From Augochlora pura (taxonomy: Eukaryota > Arthropoda > Insecta > Hymenoptera > Halictidae): a stretch of DNA of 64,000 nucleotides. How positions within the stretch are numbered: the stretch's first letter is position 1; every line of letters begins with the position of its first letter. Position numbers and translations under genes: made by a program. Below the pieces are notes generated by a model. The model did not search any database. It saw nothing but the letters and a program-made list of their open reading frames with translations, and had not been told where the DNA came from. Shown one piece after another: positions 22,225 to 33,363 of this stretch. The DNA lies in the NCBI RefSeq assembly GCF_028453695.1, contig NC_135775.1, positions 13,674,545 through 13,738,544 of the forward strand, written 5' to 3'.

Positions 22225-22735
22225 TGTAAGGCCGATTACACTAGACGGCGGAATAGATCGATATTGCTGTCCGTCTAATTATAGATGAACAGCTGATTGA
22301 AGAAACAAGTCACGTATTTACAAATATTTACAGTTCATATTGAAATTGTGAATGAATATTGTGAATATTGTGATCGATCGATTGATTTCAAGACTAGCGG
22401 AGACTGGAGAACAGTCTGAGAGAGCGAAGCACTGACTGACGGGACTGAGCGAGAATGAGATACGCGTCAAAACCGAACAAGAAATGAACGAGGACTGACA
22501 GTTTGGAGTCAAAGTCTCTGCTCTTTTATAAGTTTCACAGAGGGAAAACTTGAAAGCGGATTGGTTGGCAGCGACGTAGAAAGGGATGTCAGAGGGCACG
22601 TGTCGCACAGCAACGCAGGTGGCGGGAAAAGGTGGGCAACACGGCATAATCGTGCGGCCCCGTCGTAAACCAAAAAGAGGATGCCAATGAGGATCCGACC
22701 AAAGAGGATCCGATTTTATTGTGGAAATTTCTTTA
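22225..22735 (-). promoter_or_regulatory. GC-rich block with minus-strand TATA and initiator
   Basis: On the minus strand TATAAAAG (22530 to 22523) is followed 34 bases downstream by TCAGTCC (22498 to 22492), a well spaced TATA/initiator pair. CpG-rich sequence lies upstream and a TC-rich leader downstream (CAGTCAGTGCTTCGCTCTC). This could be the U3/R region of a degraded LTR or a real promoter. The expected polyadenylation signal downstream of the initiator is not obvious, which argues against a complete LTR. Two AATAAA words on the minus strand at about 22711-22740 lie upstream of the TATA and would instead end something transcribed from the right. Confidence 0.4.
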
Positions 22736-22754
22736 TTACCGGTTAAAGCTGTAA

Positions 22755-22845
22755 ATCTTCTTAGCGCAGCGAGATCATGTTAATAAATTGAATTAAGGTT
22801 CACAATCATTACTGGATTAACATAATCTCGCTATGCCAAGAAGAT
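22755..22845. repeat. 30-bp inverted repeat with 31-bp loop
   Basis: ATCTTCTTAGCGCAGCGAGA at 22755 (arm to 22784) pairs with the complementary arm 22816-22845. 26 of 30 positions match and all four differences are transitions. It could form a stem-loop in DNA or RNA or be a small foldback element. Confidence 0.8.
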
Positions 22846-23072
22846 GTTAAAGAAATAAACTTGTTCAAATTGAAAGAAGAAGATTCGTTTGAACAGCAAA
22901 TAAAAGAATAAGATTCCGTCGGAGAACGGGGCAGCACGTGTAATCCAATTTGTTCGGATTCTTTGACACCTTTAGATTCTGCGTGAGAAGTATGATTTCC
23001 GTGGAAGCGATCGTAAGTACGGAGGATGTAAGAACGGCAATGAGAACTTGAAATTGCATTCCATTTGTCCAT
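22809..23072 (-). other. Two overlapping minus frames, secreted-peptide-like start
   Basis: One minus frame (ATG at 23059) begins MQFQVLIAVLTSSVLTIAST, which looks like a cleavable signal peptide. The overlapping frame from 23072 carries the rest in another phase (HTSHAESKGVKESEQIGLHV). Composition is less AT-rich than the flanks, and AATAAA words follow on the minus strand near 22711-22740. This is what a frameshifted small secreted-protein gene would look like, but I cannot name a family and chance is possible. A minus-strand donor-like AAAGTAAGT lies at 23095-23103, before the ATG, which conflicts with a simple single-exon model. Confidence 0.25.
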
Positions 23073-23470
23073 TATTCGTGTAGACAGTCCAAGAACTTAC
23101 TTTCCTTCGTTCCGGTGTTGAAAAGTTGCGGGGAGTGGTCGCGAACGCGAACGTGCAAGCTCGGGACGGTAGTTCAGCTGATGGACGGAAATTTGGCTAC
23201 GATGAGAGTTTTCCTTCGATTCCGGGTCCACGTTGTAGACTCCGGAATTGTGACAAACTCCACATGGTTACCCTTGAGGAAACTCGCTGGCGTTTATGGC
23301 ATCATAATCTGCTATGCAAATTGAAAATGTAGCTATTCAGTTCCGCGCAAATTTAACAATCGGCTGCGAATTAACCAATACTTGAGAATTGTTCGGCAGG
23401 CGCTGAGCCGTGAAATGAACTTCCTATGTACCGGTACAATTCTCCTACGATAGAAATTTTATCGAAGTCG
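23073..23470. other. GC-richer block of unknown nature
   Basis: About 45-50% GC against roughly one third in the flanks, with CpG-rich words (GGTCGCGAACGCGAACG). Plus frames 23115-23324 and 23126-23332 overlap in different phases and match nothing. It may belong to the same retroelement or gene remnant as 22.2-23.1 kb. Confidence 0.3.
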
Positions 23471-24412
23471 GTCTTCCTAGGTTCGATATACACCTGCTGA
23501 TAAAAGTTATGAAACTTTACACATCGTTAACGTTTGAGTAAAATTTTACATTTCAACAAATATACAAATTATTAATGAAAAGTACATATTGCAGCGCAAC
23601 GGATAACACAATATTCATATTGAAATATTGTTTTAATTAGCACATACAACAAATAAAATGAAATAAAACAAAAATAAAAATAATATTGAATTAAAAGTTA
23701 CAAAAATATAGGGAAATGAAATTAATATTTTCATTGTCACAACACAAATTTTTATTCCATGTTAGGAAGGTTTACTATACCCATAAATATGCATCTATTT
23801 AATATGTTTCTTAACTTTTTTCTCCCTTCTTGCTAGATTCTGCGCTATAGTAAACAATTTAAAAAATGATTTAATGAGTGGAACTTTATTATTGGCGGAT
23901 CTATCCGCGTTTTTACATTTTATGAGATATGTAAACTATAATAAAAGAAAAAGTAAAGTTAAACTACGACACACAATTGAAAGAGTCCCAGTAGGTGAAA
24001 AAATATCACGCGTTGCTTGTCATAAGAAATAAATGTGATGTATTCCATATTTGATGGTCTTGAAAGCTTCTCTAAGTGAACGTATTCCTGGGAAAGCGAA
24101 GTGCAGGAAGTGCTGCTGTCAAACCATTTTTCTCGTATAAATTCGATTATATCGTTATTTGATAAAATTCTAATACCATGACATGGTTGAAACAAGCTAA
24201 GTGTTGGGCAATCGAGATCGTTTAGACGAAAACATATTTGATTTTGACGTGGACGATGCGGCATGTTGAAATTTAATCATGAAATGGATAAATTGGTTGA
24301 TCAACATAGTATCGGTAAAACAAATTTTTCATAGTGAATGGGAAACTCCCATGGTTAATTCAACAGTGAAGTGGTACCGACCATGCGTGGGGATACAAAA
24401 ATTAAACAACGT

Positions 24413-24413
<1 letters not shown>
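23471..24413. other. AT-rich spacer
   Basis: No supported feature. The minus frame 23959-24264 is in slightly more complex sequence but is not recognisable. Confidence 0.5.

Positions 24414-24460
<47 letters not shown>
24414..24460. repeat. (GA)n microsatellite
   Basis: About 23 units of GA, essentially uninterrupted. Confidence 0.98.
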
Positions 24461-24465
<5 letters not shown>

Positions 24466-25167
24466 TAAAACTGAATCGGATATTGCGAGGTCAAACAGGA
24501 AAATAGTGCACGTTGAAAGCATCACTGGAAAAAATATACTGGGCGTATCTCTCAAGCATGACTCCCAAGAGTACCTTTTTTGAAATTCTTGGCCTGTCAT
24601 ATCAACAACTTCAAAAATGTCGCAAAGGTAAAGCATTTTATTAAAGTAAATAAAAATCGTAAACTAATCTTGTATGATATAACTTATTCTTAAACATATA
24701 CATTTTGCGAGTTGTAATCAAATTAGAAAGTTACAATAGGTCAGCATAGAAAACAATTTTCAAATAATTGGTTATAACAGTAGGTCTATTAGAAACTTTT
24801 GTTTGTTTATGAATTAAAATAAAATGATACATTTTTGATGTAATTGTTAATATTTACTGAATAATATAATTCCTATAATTATCGATGACGTTTTACAAGT
24901 GTGATGGTAATTTATGAATTCCATTTCTGTGTAATGGGTTATCTTTGGAGGCGAAAAGTTCAAACAGACCTTGACTGGCATCTCTCGCATTTTTTGAGTT
25001 TTCTTTTTCCAAAAGTTTTACAGGGAAAAACTGCATCTTCACCAAAAACATTAACTATACACACTTTTGTAGCATTCCTATCTTGGAATTTATACAGAAT
25101 GAATTGGTATAAATGAATTTGATCAATAGATACGTTTATTCGAACAAATCTCACTTAATTATCACAA
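24461..25167. other. AT-rich spacer
   Basis: No gene or repeat recognised. Frames at 24901-25116 (plus) and 24960-25154 (minus) overlap on opposite strands and look like chance. Confidence 0.5.
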
Positions 25168-25368
25168 TGAAACCATTATTTAATGGTTCAACCATTATTT
25201 AATGCTCATATTATGTCATATTAGGTCATAATATCATTATTATATAATGATAATGAAACCATTATGTAATGGTTTAACCATTATTACATAATGATAATGA
25301 AACCATTATTTAATGGTTTAACCATTATTACATAATAATAATGAAACCATTATTTCAAAATTGATAAT
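25168..25368. repeat. 44-bp self-complementary tandem repeat
   Basis: The unit AATGAAACCATTATTTAATG followed by GTTTAACCATTATTACATAA repeats with a 44-bp period (GAAACC at 25255, 25299 and 25343), plus an earlier copy at 25169. Each unit contains AACCATTA and TAATGGTT, so single units and multimers can fold back on themselves. Non-coding. Confidence 0.9.
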
Positions 25369-26750
25369 GTAGGACAGAGATTTGTATTGTGTCAACGAAA
25401 ATATTCTTTTCTCCTTATATATGTTTCCTCCTTATTTTCTAAATTGTTTTTGTCGTTTTTATTTGTCGTAAGCACTGAATAAAATTATATTGCAATGTAA
25501 GCAATGTGTTATATGCCTTACAATAATATGTACTTTTAAACATCAAATTTTTCTCTTAATAAAAAATATGTAAAGTTTCTTAATTTTTATCTTTAAATAT
25601 ACGTAAAAATATAATGGTAAAAAGTAGTAGTTGTATATATTCGTGTATAACAATGAATACGCGTGTATAAATTAAAATTTTTTGAAATTGCGACATGCGT
25701 TTTTTTTACAGCCACGCATATGTTCTCGTGTATTACAGTTATGTTACTCACTATTTTCGCTTACGTTATTAACATACCTCTGTAATCATTCCATAAACGC
25801 TTACCACACTGCATATAGTGAACTTTCTGTACGCGTCACAATACCGGTCCATAACGCGAGTGAACAGGATTTTCATGTTACGACGTGTAAAAATGCAACA
25901 CAGTCAGCTAAAAACTCAAGTAAATAAGTCACGTTTAACTTTGTGCCCGTCGCGCAGCAAACACTCAGAAATTGCGAATACACATTCATGTATTAAGTGA
26001 ATAGTCTAGCTCCCTACACACCTGGATGTGCGTCTTAAGTGACGCATGTAGCGAGTTCAAAGAGCCTCTCTCTGCTTCTGAATTATTTCTGACTCAGTCA
26101 AAGCTGCTAAGATTGCTGTTCGCAGGAACGCTTAACTACATGTAGGAACACCGGGACTTCAAATATCCCATCAGTGAGCTGCAGTTTATCTTGTGCACCG
26201 CGCAAACGTTTATCTATGTTTGCAACGAGTGGACGATTGCAAACAATGGTTCTCAGAAATATTAAAATCTCGAAGAAAATTCATTCTCCATAATTGAAAT
26301 TTCGAAGAAACATTAAATTACAAAAGGTATGGTCTGCTTCATTATGAATATTTATAAGATGCTCCTTCTTCCGAAGTAAGACAACGTAGAATACGAAACA
26401 GAAAAGGTATTGTTTACCGATAATCCAATATCAGCGAAAGATATAGTCGAGGTGCTTTAATTCAATCCATTAACCATGGTTCCGTAAACAATGAACCGAT
26501 ATATACTGTATAACTTTCTTGGCGCTTACATAGATAACAAGAATAAACTAAGTATCTGAATCATTTACTTTTAAAGTAGACCAAGCCCATTTTCCAAAAA
26601 CATCGAGCTAGTTATTTTAATATTTACATTTCCACATTATGTATAATTTTATTTACAAAACCTCTAGCACGCATTAACTTTTAGATGGCTCAATGTATTT
26701 GACAGTATTAGTACGATATTATGAGTTTTATGAAAATCAGAATAATTATA
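25369..26750. other. Spacer; complex block 25.9-26.25 kb
   Basis: Mostly AT-rich. 25690-26250 is more balanced in composition, with short overlapping frames (25682-25927 and 25818-26000) that I do not recognise. It may be regulatory or a degraded repeat. Confidence 0.4.
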
Positions 26751-27122
26751 TACTGAATGTCCCAAAAGTCATTCGGAATTGGGAAATGAGGGGTTTCCAA
26801 GGTTATTCGAAGCAACTTTTTTCTTTACAAAAATTTTCCCCGAAGCATTATTGACGAGTTATTAACAGAAAAGAGTGATCAATGAGAGACGAGTACGGCT
26901 GAAACGGGGTGGTCGAGCCAACGAGCAGACGAAGCGGACGAAGTTCCTATCATTGATTCGGCTGATTCGTGCCGGTTGATCTCACCTATTATTAGTCAAT
27001 GTTTTTCTTTAATAATTCATTAATAATGCTTCGAGGAAAATTTTGTAAAGGAAAAAGATGCCTCAAATAACCTTGGAAACCTCTCATTTCACAATTCCGA
27101 ATGATTTTTGGGACGCTCTGTA
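26751..27122. mobile_element. Foldback MITE (FB1), complete copy
   Basis: TA-bounded element of about 372 bp made of two long inverted arms (about 135-150 bp each). The left arm starts TACTGAATGTCCCAAAAGTC, and the right arm read inward starts TACAGAGCGTCCCAAAAATC; both continue ATTCGGAATT, AAATGAGRGGTTTCCAAGG and GAAGCATTATT. A less AT-rich centre (GACGAGTACGGCTGAAACGG) lies between CAATGAG and CATTGATT words. No coding capacity. TA target plus long inverted arms suggests mobilisation by a Tc1/mariner-type transposase. This is the best reference copy of the family. Confidence 0.88.
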
Positions 27123-28194
27123 AAAAAGAATATACCATCCTGATCCTGTTGATATATATAATAAATAAATATAATAATAAATAGATAATAAATAAATATA
27201 TATAATAATAAATAAATTCCTTGTGACAATATAACAAAACAATGTTCCTAACATAAGTTCGTTAGCTTTTGCTCATGAAAAATTTTGTTCTAAATTATTT
27301 TAGTTTAAGTGTAGTCGAAGTATGGAACATCTAAAGCAGCATCACTTCATTGATTTCACTTTTTTTATGTCAAGGTTATCCGAAGATCAGTGAATTACAA
27401 GTCGTTGAGTTCGTTTCGAAACGAGCTGTTTAAAAAATTGAGATAATCTTAACTTTGTAAAATAATATTTTTGCTGAAACTTTTTGTCAAATAGAATTCA
27501 TTCATTTATCATGTTCCCCCGGGCTCACATGCGATGCCCAGAGGTATTTACAAAAATATGGCATTAATGCGCACACTAAAATATGAATGGCTATAGATAA
27601 GTAAAGTAATAAAATAATAAAAAAACTGAACCATACATTGGTTTCAAATTAACTGAAATTAAAATGGAAAACTGACTAGATATTAGGTGAAAATAGAAAG
27701 ATAAATAAGTAAACGTACGTACACAGTAGTCAGTTAAAATGGTAATACAGAATAAAACAAAAGAATAAAATACCAACTAGATAGTAGAGAAAGAATAAAA
27801 AATAATAGTAAAAATAAAAGAAGTACAATAAAACACATAAATGTGTCAGGCAATAAAATAACAGTTCTACGGACACGCCGGTTTATGGAAGATTTAAATT
27901 ATAATATACTATAATAATAATAAATAAATAAGTAAATAAATAGACAAATATTTATATTAGTAGCTCGCATCTCTGTCCCGCTGTTCTTCTCAGGTACGCG
28001 GATTGTTCTATTGCTCCTCAACAGGCGGTTTTGCTGCAATTTTTTATATATATTTATATTGATACTAATTCGTTTATTTTCAAATCATGTTTCTCCGGCT
28101 TTACATAAAATTCTCGGGGGACATAAAATGTCAAAAATTGATTAACTTTCGTTAGGAACACTTTTCTGTCAGACTGACGAATCCCCGCTTTCAT
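27123..28194. other. AT-rich low-complexity spacer
   Basis: Contains TAAATAAATATAATAATAAA-type runs at 27155-27215 and 27775-27955. No gene recognised. Confidence 0.6.
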
Positions 28195-28700
28195 GTCGCA
28201 TCATCTTTAATATTGTGTGGCAGGTGGCATGGGACACACAGCATACTGCCGCAATACTGTGTGCGAGGTGTCACTATTGTCACCCGGCGCTCTTGCTATT
28301 GTCACGGGACATATGGAAAATATTTTCACTAGCCGCGACTTAAGCTACCCGTACACAAATTTGGGTCGAAGGTTGAACAGAATAACGACGCACTTGGTTT
28401 GAGGTAAAAATGTCGACTGCTTTATTTCGGGTGGAGAACGGTATTTATATGGTTGCCTAATCTAAGGGTTGTGAGCTCTAGGGTTTGGTAGGGATGATCT
28501 AGATGTGGTACGTTGTTTTGACCGAAATTTAGTCATAGACTAGAGTCCATGGTTTGTCATAGTCAAAATAGTGTGATTTGTACAGATGCGTCACATTGAG
28601 GCTGGAGATATGACTGGCTGGGTTAGAGGCGTGTGTCCAGTGCGTCACACTATGCAAGGCTGAAGTGTTGGCTCTCGAGCCTTTGATTTTATGTTGTTGT
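28195..28700 (-). mobile_element. LTR-like promoter and polyadenylation block
   Basis: On the minus strand CATATAAATACC (TATA-like, about 28441-28451) is followed 20 bases later by GAAATAAAGC (polyadenylation signal, 28421-28426). CpG-containing sequence lies on both sides, including two copies of AATGTGACGCA/AGTGTGACGCA near 28590-28655. TATA close to AATAAA is typical of compact retrotransposon LTRs. I could not find matching TG...CA tips with a target duplication, so boundaries are approximate and the call is tentative. Confidence 0.35.
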
Positions 28701-28975
28701 TTATGCTGTTGTTACCGCAACCAAAAATAATAAAATTCCTTACGGCCGACAAGGAGTCAAGACGTGATCTTCGAACCCACCGCGGCGTTCAACAAGCACC
28801 CCTTGCACCTCTTGGCAGTCGCATTACCACTGCTTCAACATCGCGAGTATAGGCTCACCCGCTTCGTCTCGCTGCCGTTATTTTTTGGGCCCGCCAAGTA
28901 CAATCGTTGTCAAACTGACGGAAGTGTTCGAAAAATCGTAAGGAGAATTATGTGGAACACCCTGTATGTTACGCG
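28701..28975 (+). repeat. GC-rich repeat block ending in ACACCCTGTA
   Basis: Contains GGAGTCAAGACGTGATCTTC and CCACCGCGGCGTTCAACAAG and ends GTGGAACACCCTGTATG, a terminus style shared with other dispersed elements here (48.65 kb). A 71-codon plus frame crosses it but resembles nothing known. Confidence 0.35.
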
Positions 28976-30628
28976 ATGAAATTATATGAATTTCTTAAGA
29001 AGCTACTCGATTTCCTCGTTGATTGCTCAGTGATTCATGGTATATAAAATGAATAGTAATAAGTAAACTGCGGATTTTATGGATTTAAGACAAAATTAAG
29101 TAGTTCAAATTTAAAGTAGTAGGAAAATTTGAAAAAATTGAAAAATATCAATGTATTGTTCTTAAACTATTAAGGTTATTCAGGAAAGAATTGTTGATTT
29201 CCTAGAATTTCACCGTGACAAAGTGTTTCATGTTGAAAACAGAAATAAAAGACCCGTAAAAAAGAATTTCAGCTTAAAAATTGATGCATACTACAATAGA
29301 CGTGATTTCAACATACACATCTCCCACTCTTTATCACCTAGACTGTCACGACAATTATGAAATTAATGAATTTCAAAATGAAACAAAAATAAGAAAATGT
29401 AAATACCAAAAAGGGAGATTTCTAACTAATTAATGGATGTTTGGAGGTCCAAACTGAAGGTCTTATATGAATACTTTCGTATAGAGTAAAAAGATCGGTG
29501 GAATAATTTGTGTCCATTCACTTCCAAGTTCTGAGTTTTACAAGATGTGTCCAGTAATCTATGCCGACAACGAAAATGCTTGTTTCATCCCAAGACGAAT
29601 CTTCTGAACAGGTGCTTGAAAGATTCAAGTGAGGGCTTAAGGTGGATACATATATACATATAGGTTTTTAGATCATGGCACTTTCCGCGGGGACTGACAA
29701 TTTTTCTTCACAATGAAAGTAGCAGTCCGGAATAAGATTCAGAACGTCTTATCGGGCCCGTCAAGTTGGATTCTTTCGCCATATCTCAGGGGAGTAGGTT
29801 CTACCATTGATGCGCAATTCCAGTTCCAGTTCTTCGCGTCGCTCTGCGAAGACGTCCAACTGTGCGATAGTTGTCGTCTATTTAATAAACAAATGAAATT
29901 AGGAAGCTAGAATATCCTTCACCCTATCACGCGAGTAGGTTAATTTAGACAATTTGTAATACCCTGGATATAATTTTTCTAGAAACGATTCTAAATAAAT
30001 GGTAACAATTTTATCTAGAAATTAACTCTCTAATGAATTACAAAATATAGACCGTATTGTTGTCATTAATTTACTAACACTCTTCTCATCGAAGTTAACC
30101 AGTATTAAAGCGACTATCTAATAGTATCACTCAAAAAATTCTACTCTACTAAAAGTGTGAGGAAAGGTCGCTCAAAGGGGAACAAAATTTCTAGTCTCGG
30201 TAGAGTTGAAGAAAGATGTACTTTTACAGAATAAATTGATTAAGAAGGGGGGATGCTCATGTGAAGCGTTCAAAGATGTTATATAACATAAGATTTTGAG
30301 GGAATTTGTCATCACTTGCACATTTGTTCTTTAAGATTTCAAGATTTTATATTCTACTGACTATTGAAGAAATAGTATTATATACAATAGTGTTATTCCT
30401 TATAGACCTACTGCCAGCAGCATGCAGTCTAGCATTTTATTTTTTTTATTTAGAACGAAAAATAAAATGATATTTTCTTCAAAATAGTATTACGAGTTGT
30501 TTATAACAATAATTATTTAAACTATGTCTACTGCATAATTAAGTTACGAATTTATAGCAAATATTACTTTTGTGTGCTGAAAAACTCGTATCTCCGACAG
30601 TTTTGTATATTTTATATAATAATAATAC
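28976..30628. other. AT-rich spacer
   Basis: At 29064 TAAACTGCGGATTTTATGGA matches the end of the 191-bp MITE at 49.96 kb, without a visible partner. 29560-29910 is more balanced in composition with an unrecognised 65-codon frame. Otherwise nothing is seen. Confidence 0.45.
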
Positions 30629-30752
30629 GCGTATAAGATATACGCAGCGGTACTGGCAGACAGGTTAAGAGTGGAGGTGGAGAGTAAGGGAATACTGCCA
30701 CCGAGTCAAACAGGATTCAGGAGAGGGGTAGGAACGATAGATCAAATATATA
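30629..30752 (+). pseudogene. Non-LTR retrotransposon reverse-transcriptase scrap
   Basis: In one frame the plus strand reads YKIYAAVLADRLRVEVE then SKGILPPSQTGFRRGVGTID and QIY. This is the early reverse-transcriptase motif of I/Jockey/R1-type non-LTR elements (K.YA..LA.RLR..VE..GILP..Q.GFR.GRGTIDNIY). Only about 41 codons remain, uninterrupted. Both sides are flanked by ATA/ATAATA microsatellite-like sequence. No endonuclease, catalytic YADD box or poly-A tail is visible nearby. Confidence 0.85.
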
Positions 30753-31509
30753 TAATAATAATACTATTATTAAAAAAATGTTTTTTTATTTTTCGTAAAG
30801 TCGTCATTTTATTTAACTTTTTTTTTAAATGACAATGTACCATTATTTATTCATTTGTTAATGCTTTAAGCCGAGTGGCTTATTTAGCAAATCCAGACTT
30901 GTTGCATGTACAATATTACCTATCATGAGTTTTTAAATTCTTCCTGAATATTATTTAAGGAAATTATATAATATTCTGAATGCTTCAACGGAATTATAAG
31001 AAGGAACTAATGCAGAAAAGAAGTGAGATTTGCTTTTGAGAAGCTTTGTTTCTAATACAATATATTTGTTATCGTAATCGTTGTCATTTAACTTGGTTCA
31101 GGACATGATTTCTGGTTCGCACTGTTAACCACTGATGGCTAAAAACGAAGTGTTTAAATTGTAATGTCAGGAACCGTATCTGTTAACAAAAATTATAAAA
31201 TCTCTGGGAAGTCCAAGTCCAACGTATTATGGTTTAGTTTTATTCTTGCGATAAAATCATCAGATTCTATTATTATAAATTATTATAATTTTATTTTATA
31301 TATTTTATATAATATATTTGTATTATGTGGGATTTGAATTTTCGATCCATGTCGAGGAAGTAGGAGAAAGCAAAAGCACGTCACTACACTTTATTGCTAT
31401 AGCACGTCGAGTTTCTCCATACAAGGTCTCGTCCAGCAATGACCACGAGGGCTCTACGAATCCTTCTTATCTAGATCCTCTCCCGTCCAAAGTCATACGT
31501 ACTCCAGTC
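30753..31509. other. AT-rich spacer
   Basis: No feature recognised except that 31318-31659 is an open plus frame of 113 codons. It is broken up by the following 16-bp repeat and is not recognisable as a protein. Confidence 0.45.
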
Positions 31510-31605
31510 GCACACGTGGCTTCAATAATACCACGTCTCAAACACATCGCACTTCAATCACACCGCATTTCAAACGTACCGCACCTCAATCGTACTGCGT
31601 TTCTT
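31510..31605. repeat. 16-bp degenerate tandem repeat, six units
   Basis: Consecutive 16-mers such as GCACACGTGGCTTCAA, TAATACCACGTCTCAA, ACACATCGCACTTCAA, TCACACCGCATTTCAA and ACGTACCGCACCTCAA share the pattern nnnnACCGCANYTCAA. The unit length is not a multiple of three, so no coding purpose is implied. Confidence 0.85.
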
Positions 31606-31744
31606 TCTTTCTCTCTCACACGTATGTATACATACGATTCGCATCTTACAATTATATAGTATATTTATATAATATATTTATAATTTTATTGTACTGTATA
31701 TTATGAATTATTAAAATTTTGAACTAAAATATGCTCTTTGCTTT

Positions 31745-32105
31745 TGTTGTGATCCGGGTGAAGAATGTACAACAGTTAAAATAATAATAACTATATTTAT
31801 TATGAATTATTTGTTCACTCGAAACAACAGCAATTATGGAAAACTTCTGAGATTCAACGTGGTACATTCGTAAAATCACCGGGTCCGTTCTGAGAACTCC
31901 TGGGTTTTTTTTTCGGGCCCTTTATATATATCCTATCGTAAACCAATAAAGTGGAAGGGGGAGATGCCTAGCCCTTAATTACCGGGTGACTAATTTAAGT
32001 TCCGCTTGGATTTTAGACGGATGACGGATAGAGAAATAACGTATTAGACAATAGGTGGTTTTAATAGTTAGATGAGTAATCAGCTGAGTATCTAACACCT
32101 TCGTT
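31745..32105 (-). mobile_element. LTR-like block on minus strand
   Basis: Minus-strand order: a TATATATAAA box (about 31921-31930), the GC-rich stretch GGGCCCG, then AATAAA (31802 to 31797) and an end GGATCACAACA at 31745. The TATA-to-poly(A)-signal spacing (~125 bases) and the ACA tip fit the R-U5 end of an LTR. The upstream tip and target duplication were not found, so the far boundary is uncertain. Confidence 0.4.
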
Positions 32106-32589
32106 ATATCAGTAATTGAAGCCTTGACATCTGGTGAAAGACTTCTATTCTTGCATGGCTTGATGTCTAAATAAACTGAATGAAATTTTAACTTTTGTTA
32201 TTCGATACAAAATTACGTTATCTAGTTATAATTTCGATAATTTGACTATTGATACAACAGCTGACAGTTGGCTTTTGTAATGATTTGATTATACTTTGTT
32301 GCGACTTTTCCTTGATTCTGATTCCCTTCGGTAAATATCCACAAAAGGAGTACCAGCTCTGATGGTCTTGACCTTGAATAGTAACATTCGAGACTTATGA
32401 GTGGGTTAAAGTAATGGCAGTACAAGTCACGATTTTGAGACTTGACGTAAGTGTTGAAATCTAATCTACATATGCCGAAGTGTTAAAGGTGAAATTAAAT
32501 ATACCGTAACCATAAATTAACTGATCTATAAGTTTTATTAGCAAACAGTAGCATTTCTTATTTCCCACAATGAGGGAACTACGCTTAAC
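32106..32589. other. AT-rich spacer
   Basis: No feature recognised. Confidence 0.5.
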
Positions 32590-32842
32590 ACCATGTATAT
32601 TGTAGGGTTTTTCCGAGTATGAAAGGTAGAATAGTCGAGAGTGAGAGTCGTAAAATACTGAATGAATGAGACAGACGTTTCGCAGTGTGTTTGGGCAGCT
32701 TCGAGTGACCTGAGTTTATTATTTAGGTTTCTGGAAGTCCTGCATGGCCGAAAGATAAAGCGTGACTGAGTAAAAGGGAAGTAAAGAAAAAAAGAGACAG
32801 AATGAACAAGAATGAAACAGAGTGAGTGAGACAGAGTATATG

Positions 32843-32844
<2 letters not shown>

Positions 32845-32884
<40 letters not shown>
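32845..32884. repeat. (GA)n microsatellite inside family R
   Basis: About 20 GA units. The same position in the 45-kb copy has a CT tract, and the 58-kb copy lacks it. Confidence 0.95.
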
Positions 32885-32892
<8 letters not shown>

Positions 32893-33108
32893 GGAATAGT
32901 AAGATAATGAAGAAAAAGACTGGGAAGGGTGAAAGAGCCGACGAAAAAGATCGAGGCATTCGAAAGAGTCACCCTGTGCAAACTTGTGCATTGTTGTTAA
33001 CGTTGTAGTTGCGCTGCCGTTGTTTAGTATAGTCGTTGTTGTTGCGTATTGTTGTTGTTGTTATCGTAGCTGTTGCTATAATTCGTAGGAAGTTGCTGTA
33101 CTATATTG

Positions 33109-33363
33109 TTATCCTCTTAGGTACGACGCGCCATTATATTGGATTTTGCGGATGTTCCATGCTTTATTCAATTATATTATTGGTTATTAAAGTGAACGGT
33201 TAAAGTGAAAGTGTATATGCACAATACACAGAGAAAACACTATATAGAGCTAATATTATGTATATATGTATGCATATACCAAAAAAATATATATTAAGAA
33301 AAATGGTAATTTAGTTATGAAAAATTTCATTTGCGTAAAATCCAGCCGTGCCTAAGAGGTTAA
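33109..33363 (-). mobile_element. piggyBac-like MITE (family C, copy 1) nested in family R
   Basis: Left TTAT (altered TTAA) then CCTCTTAGGTACGACGCGCC; right end GCCGTGCCTAAGAGG then TTAA. It aligns in reverse with 46630-46885: CATGCTTTATTCAATTATAT, AAAGTGAAAGTGTATATGCA and GGTAATTTAGTTATGAAAAA all have counterparts. It interrupts family R between CTGTACTATATTGTTAT and TTAATAAACTATTGCTG, the place that reads CAGTTTATTAATGATATCG (other strand) in the uninterrupted 45-kb copy. Non-coding. Confidence 0.88.

Noticed and set aside
23150..23225. tRNA-like text (GGTAGTTCAGCTGATGG ... TTCGATTCCGGGTCC)
   Set aside because: The loop spacing looks tempting but stems do not pair and no acceptor arm forms. 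Likely chance in GC-rich sequence.
25168..25368. CRISPR-like array
   Set aside because: Units are contiguous without unique spacers and the sequence is eukaryotic. It is a plain tandem repeat.
32538..32981. 147-codon minus frame and neighbours with long Ser-Leu runs
   Set aside because: Generated by the (GA)n microsatellite in repeat family R. The same artefact is seen at 24.4 and 45.5 kb.
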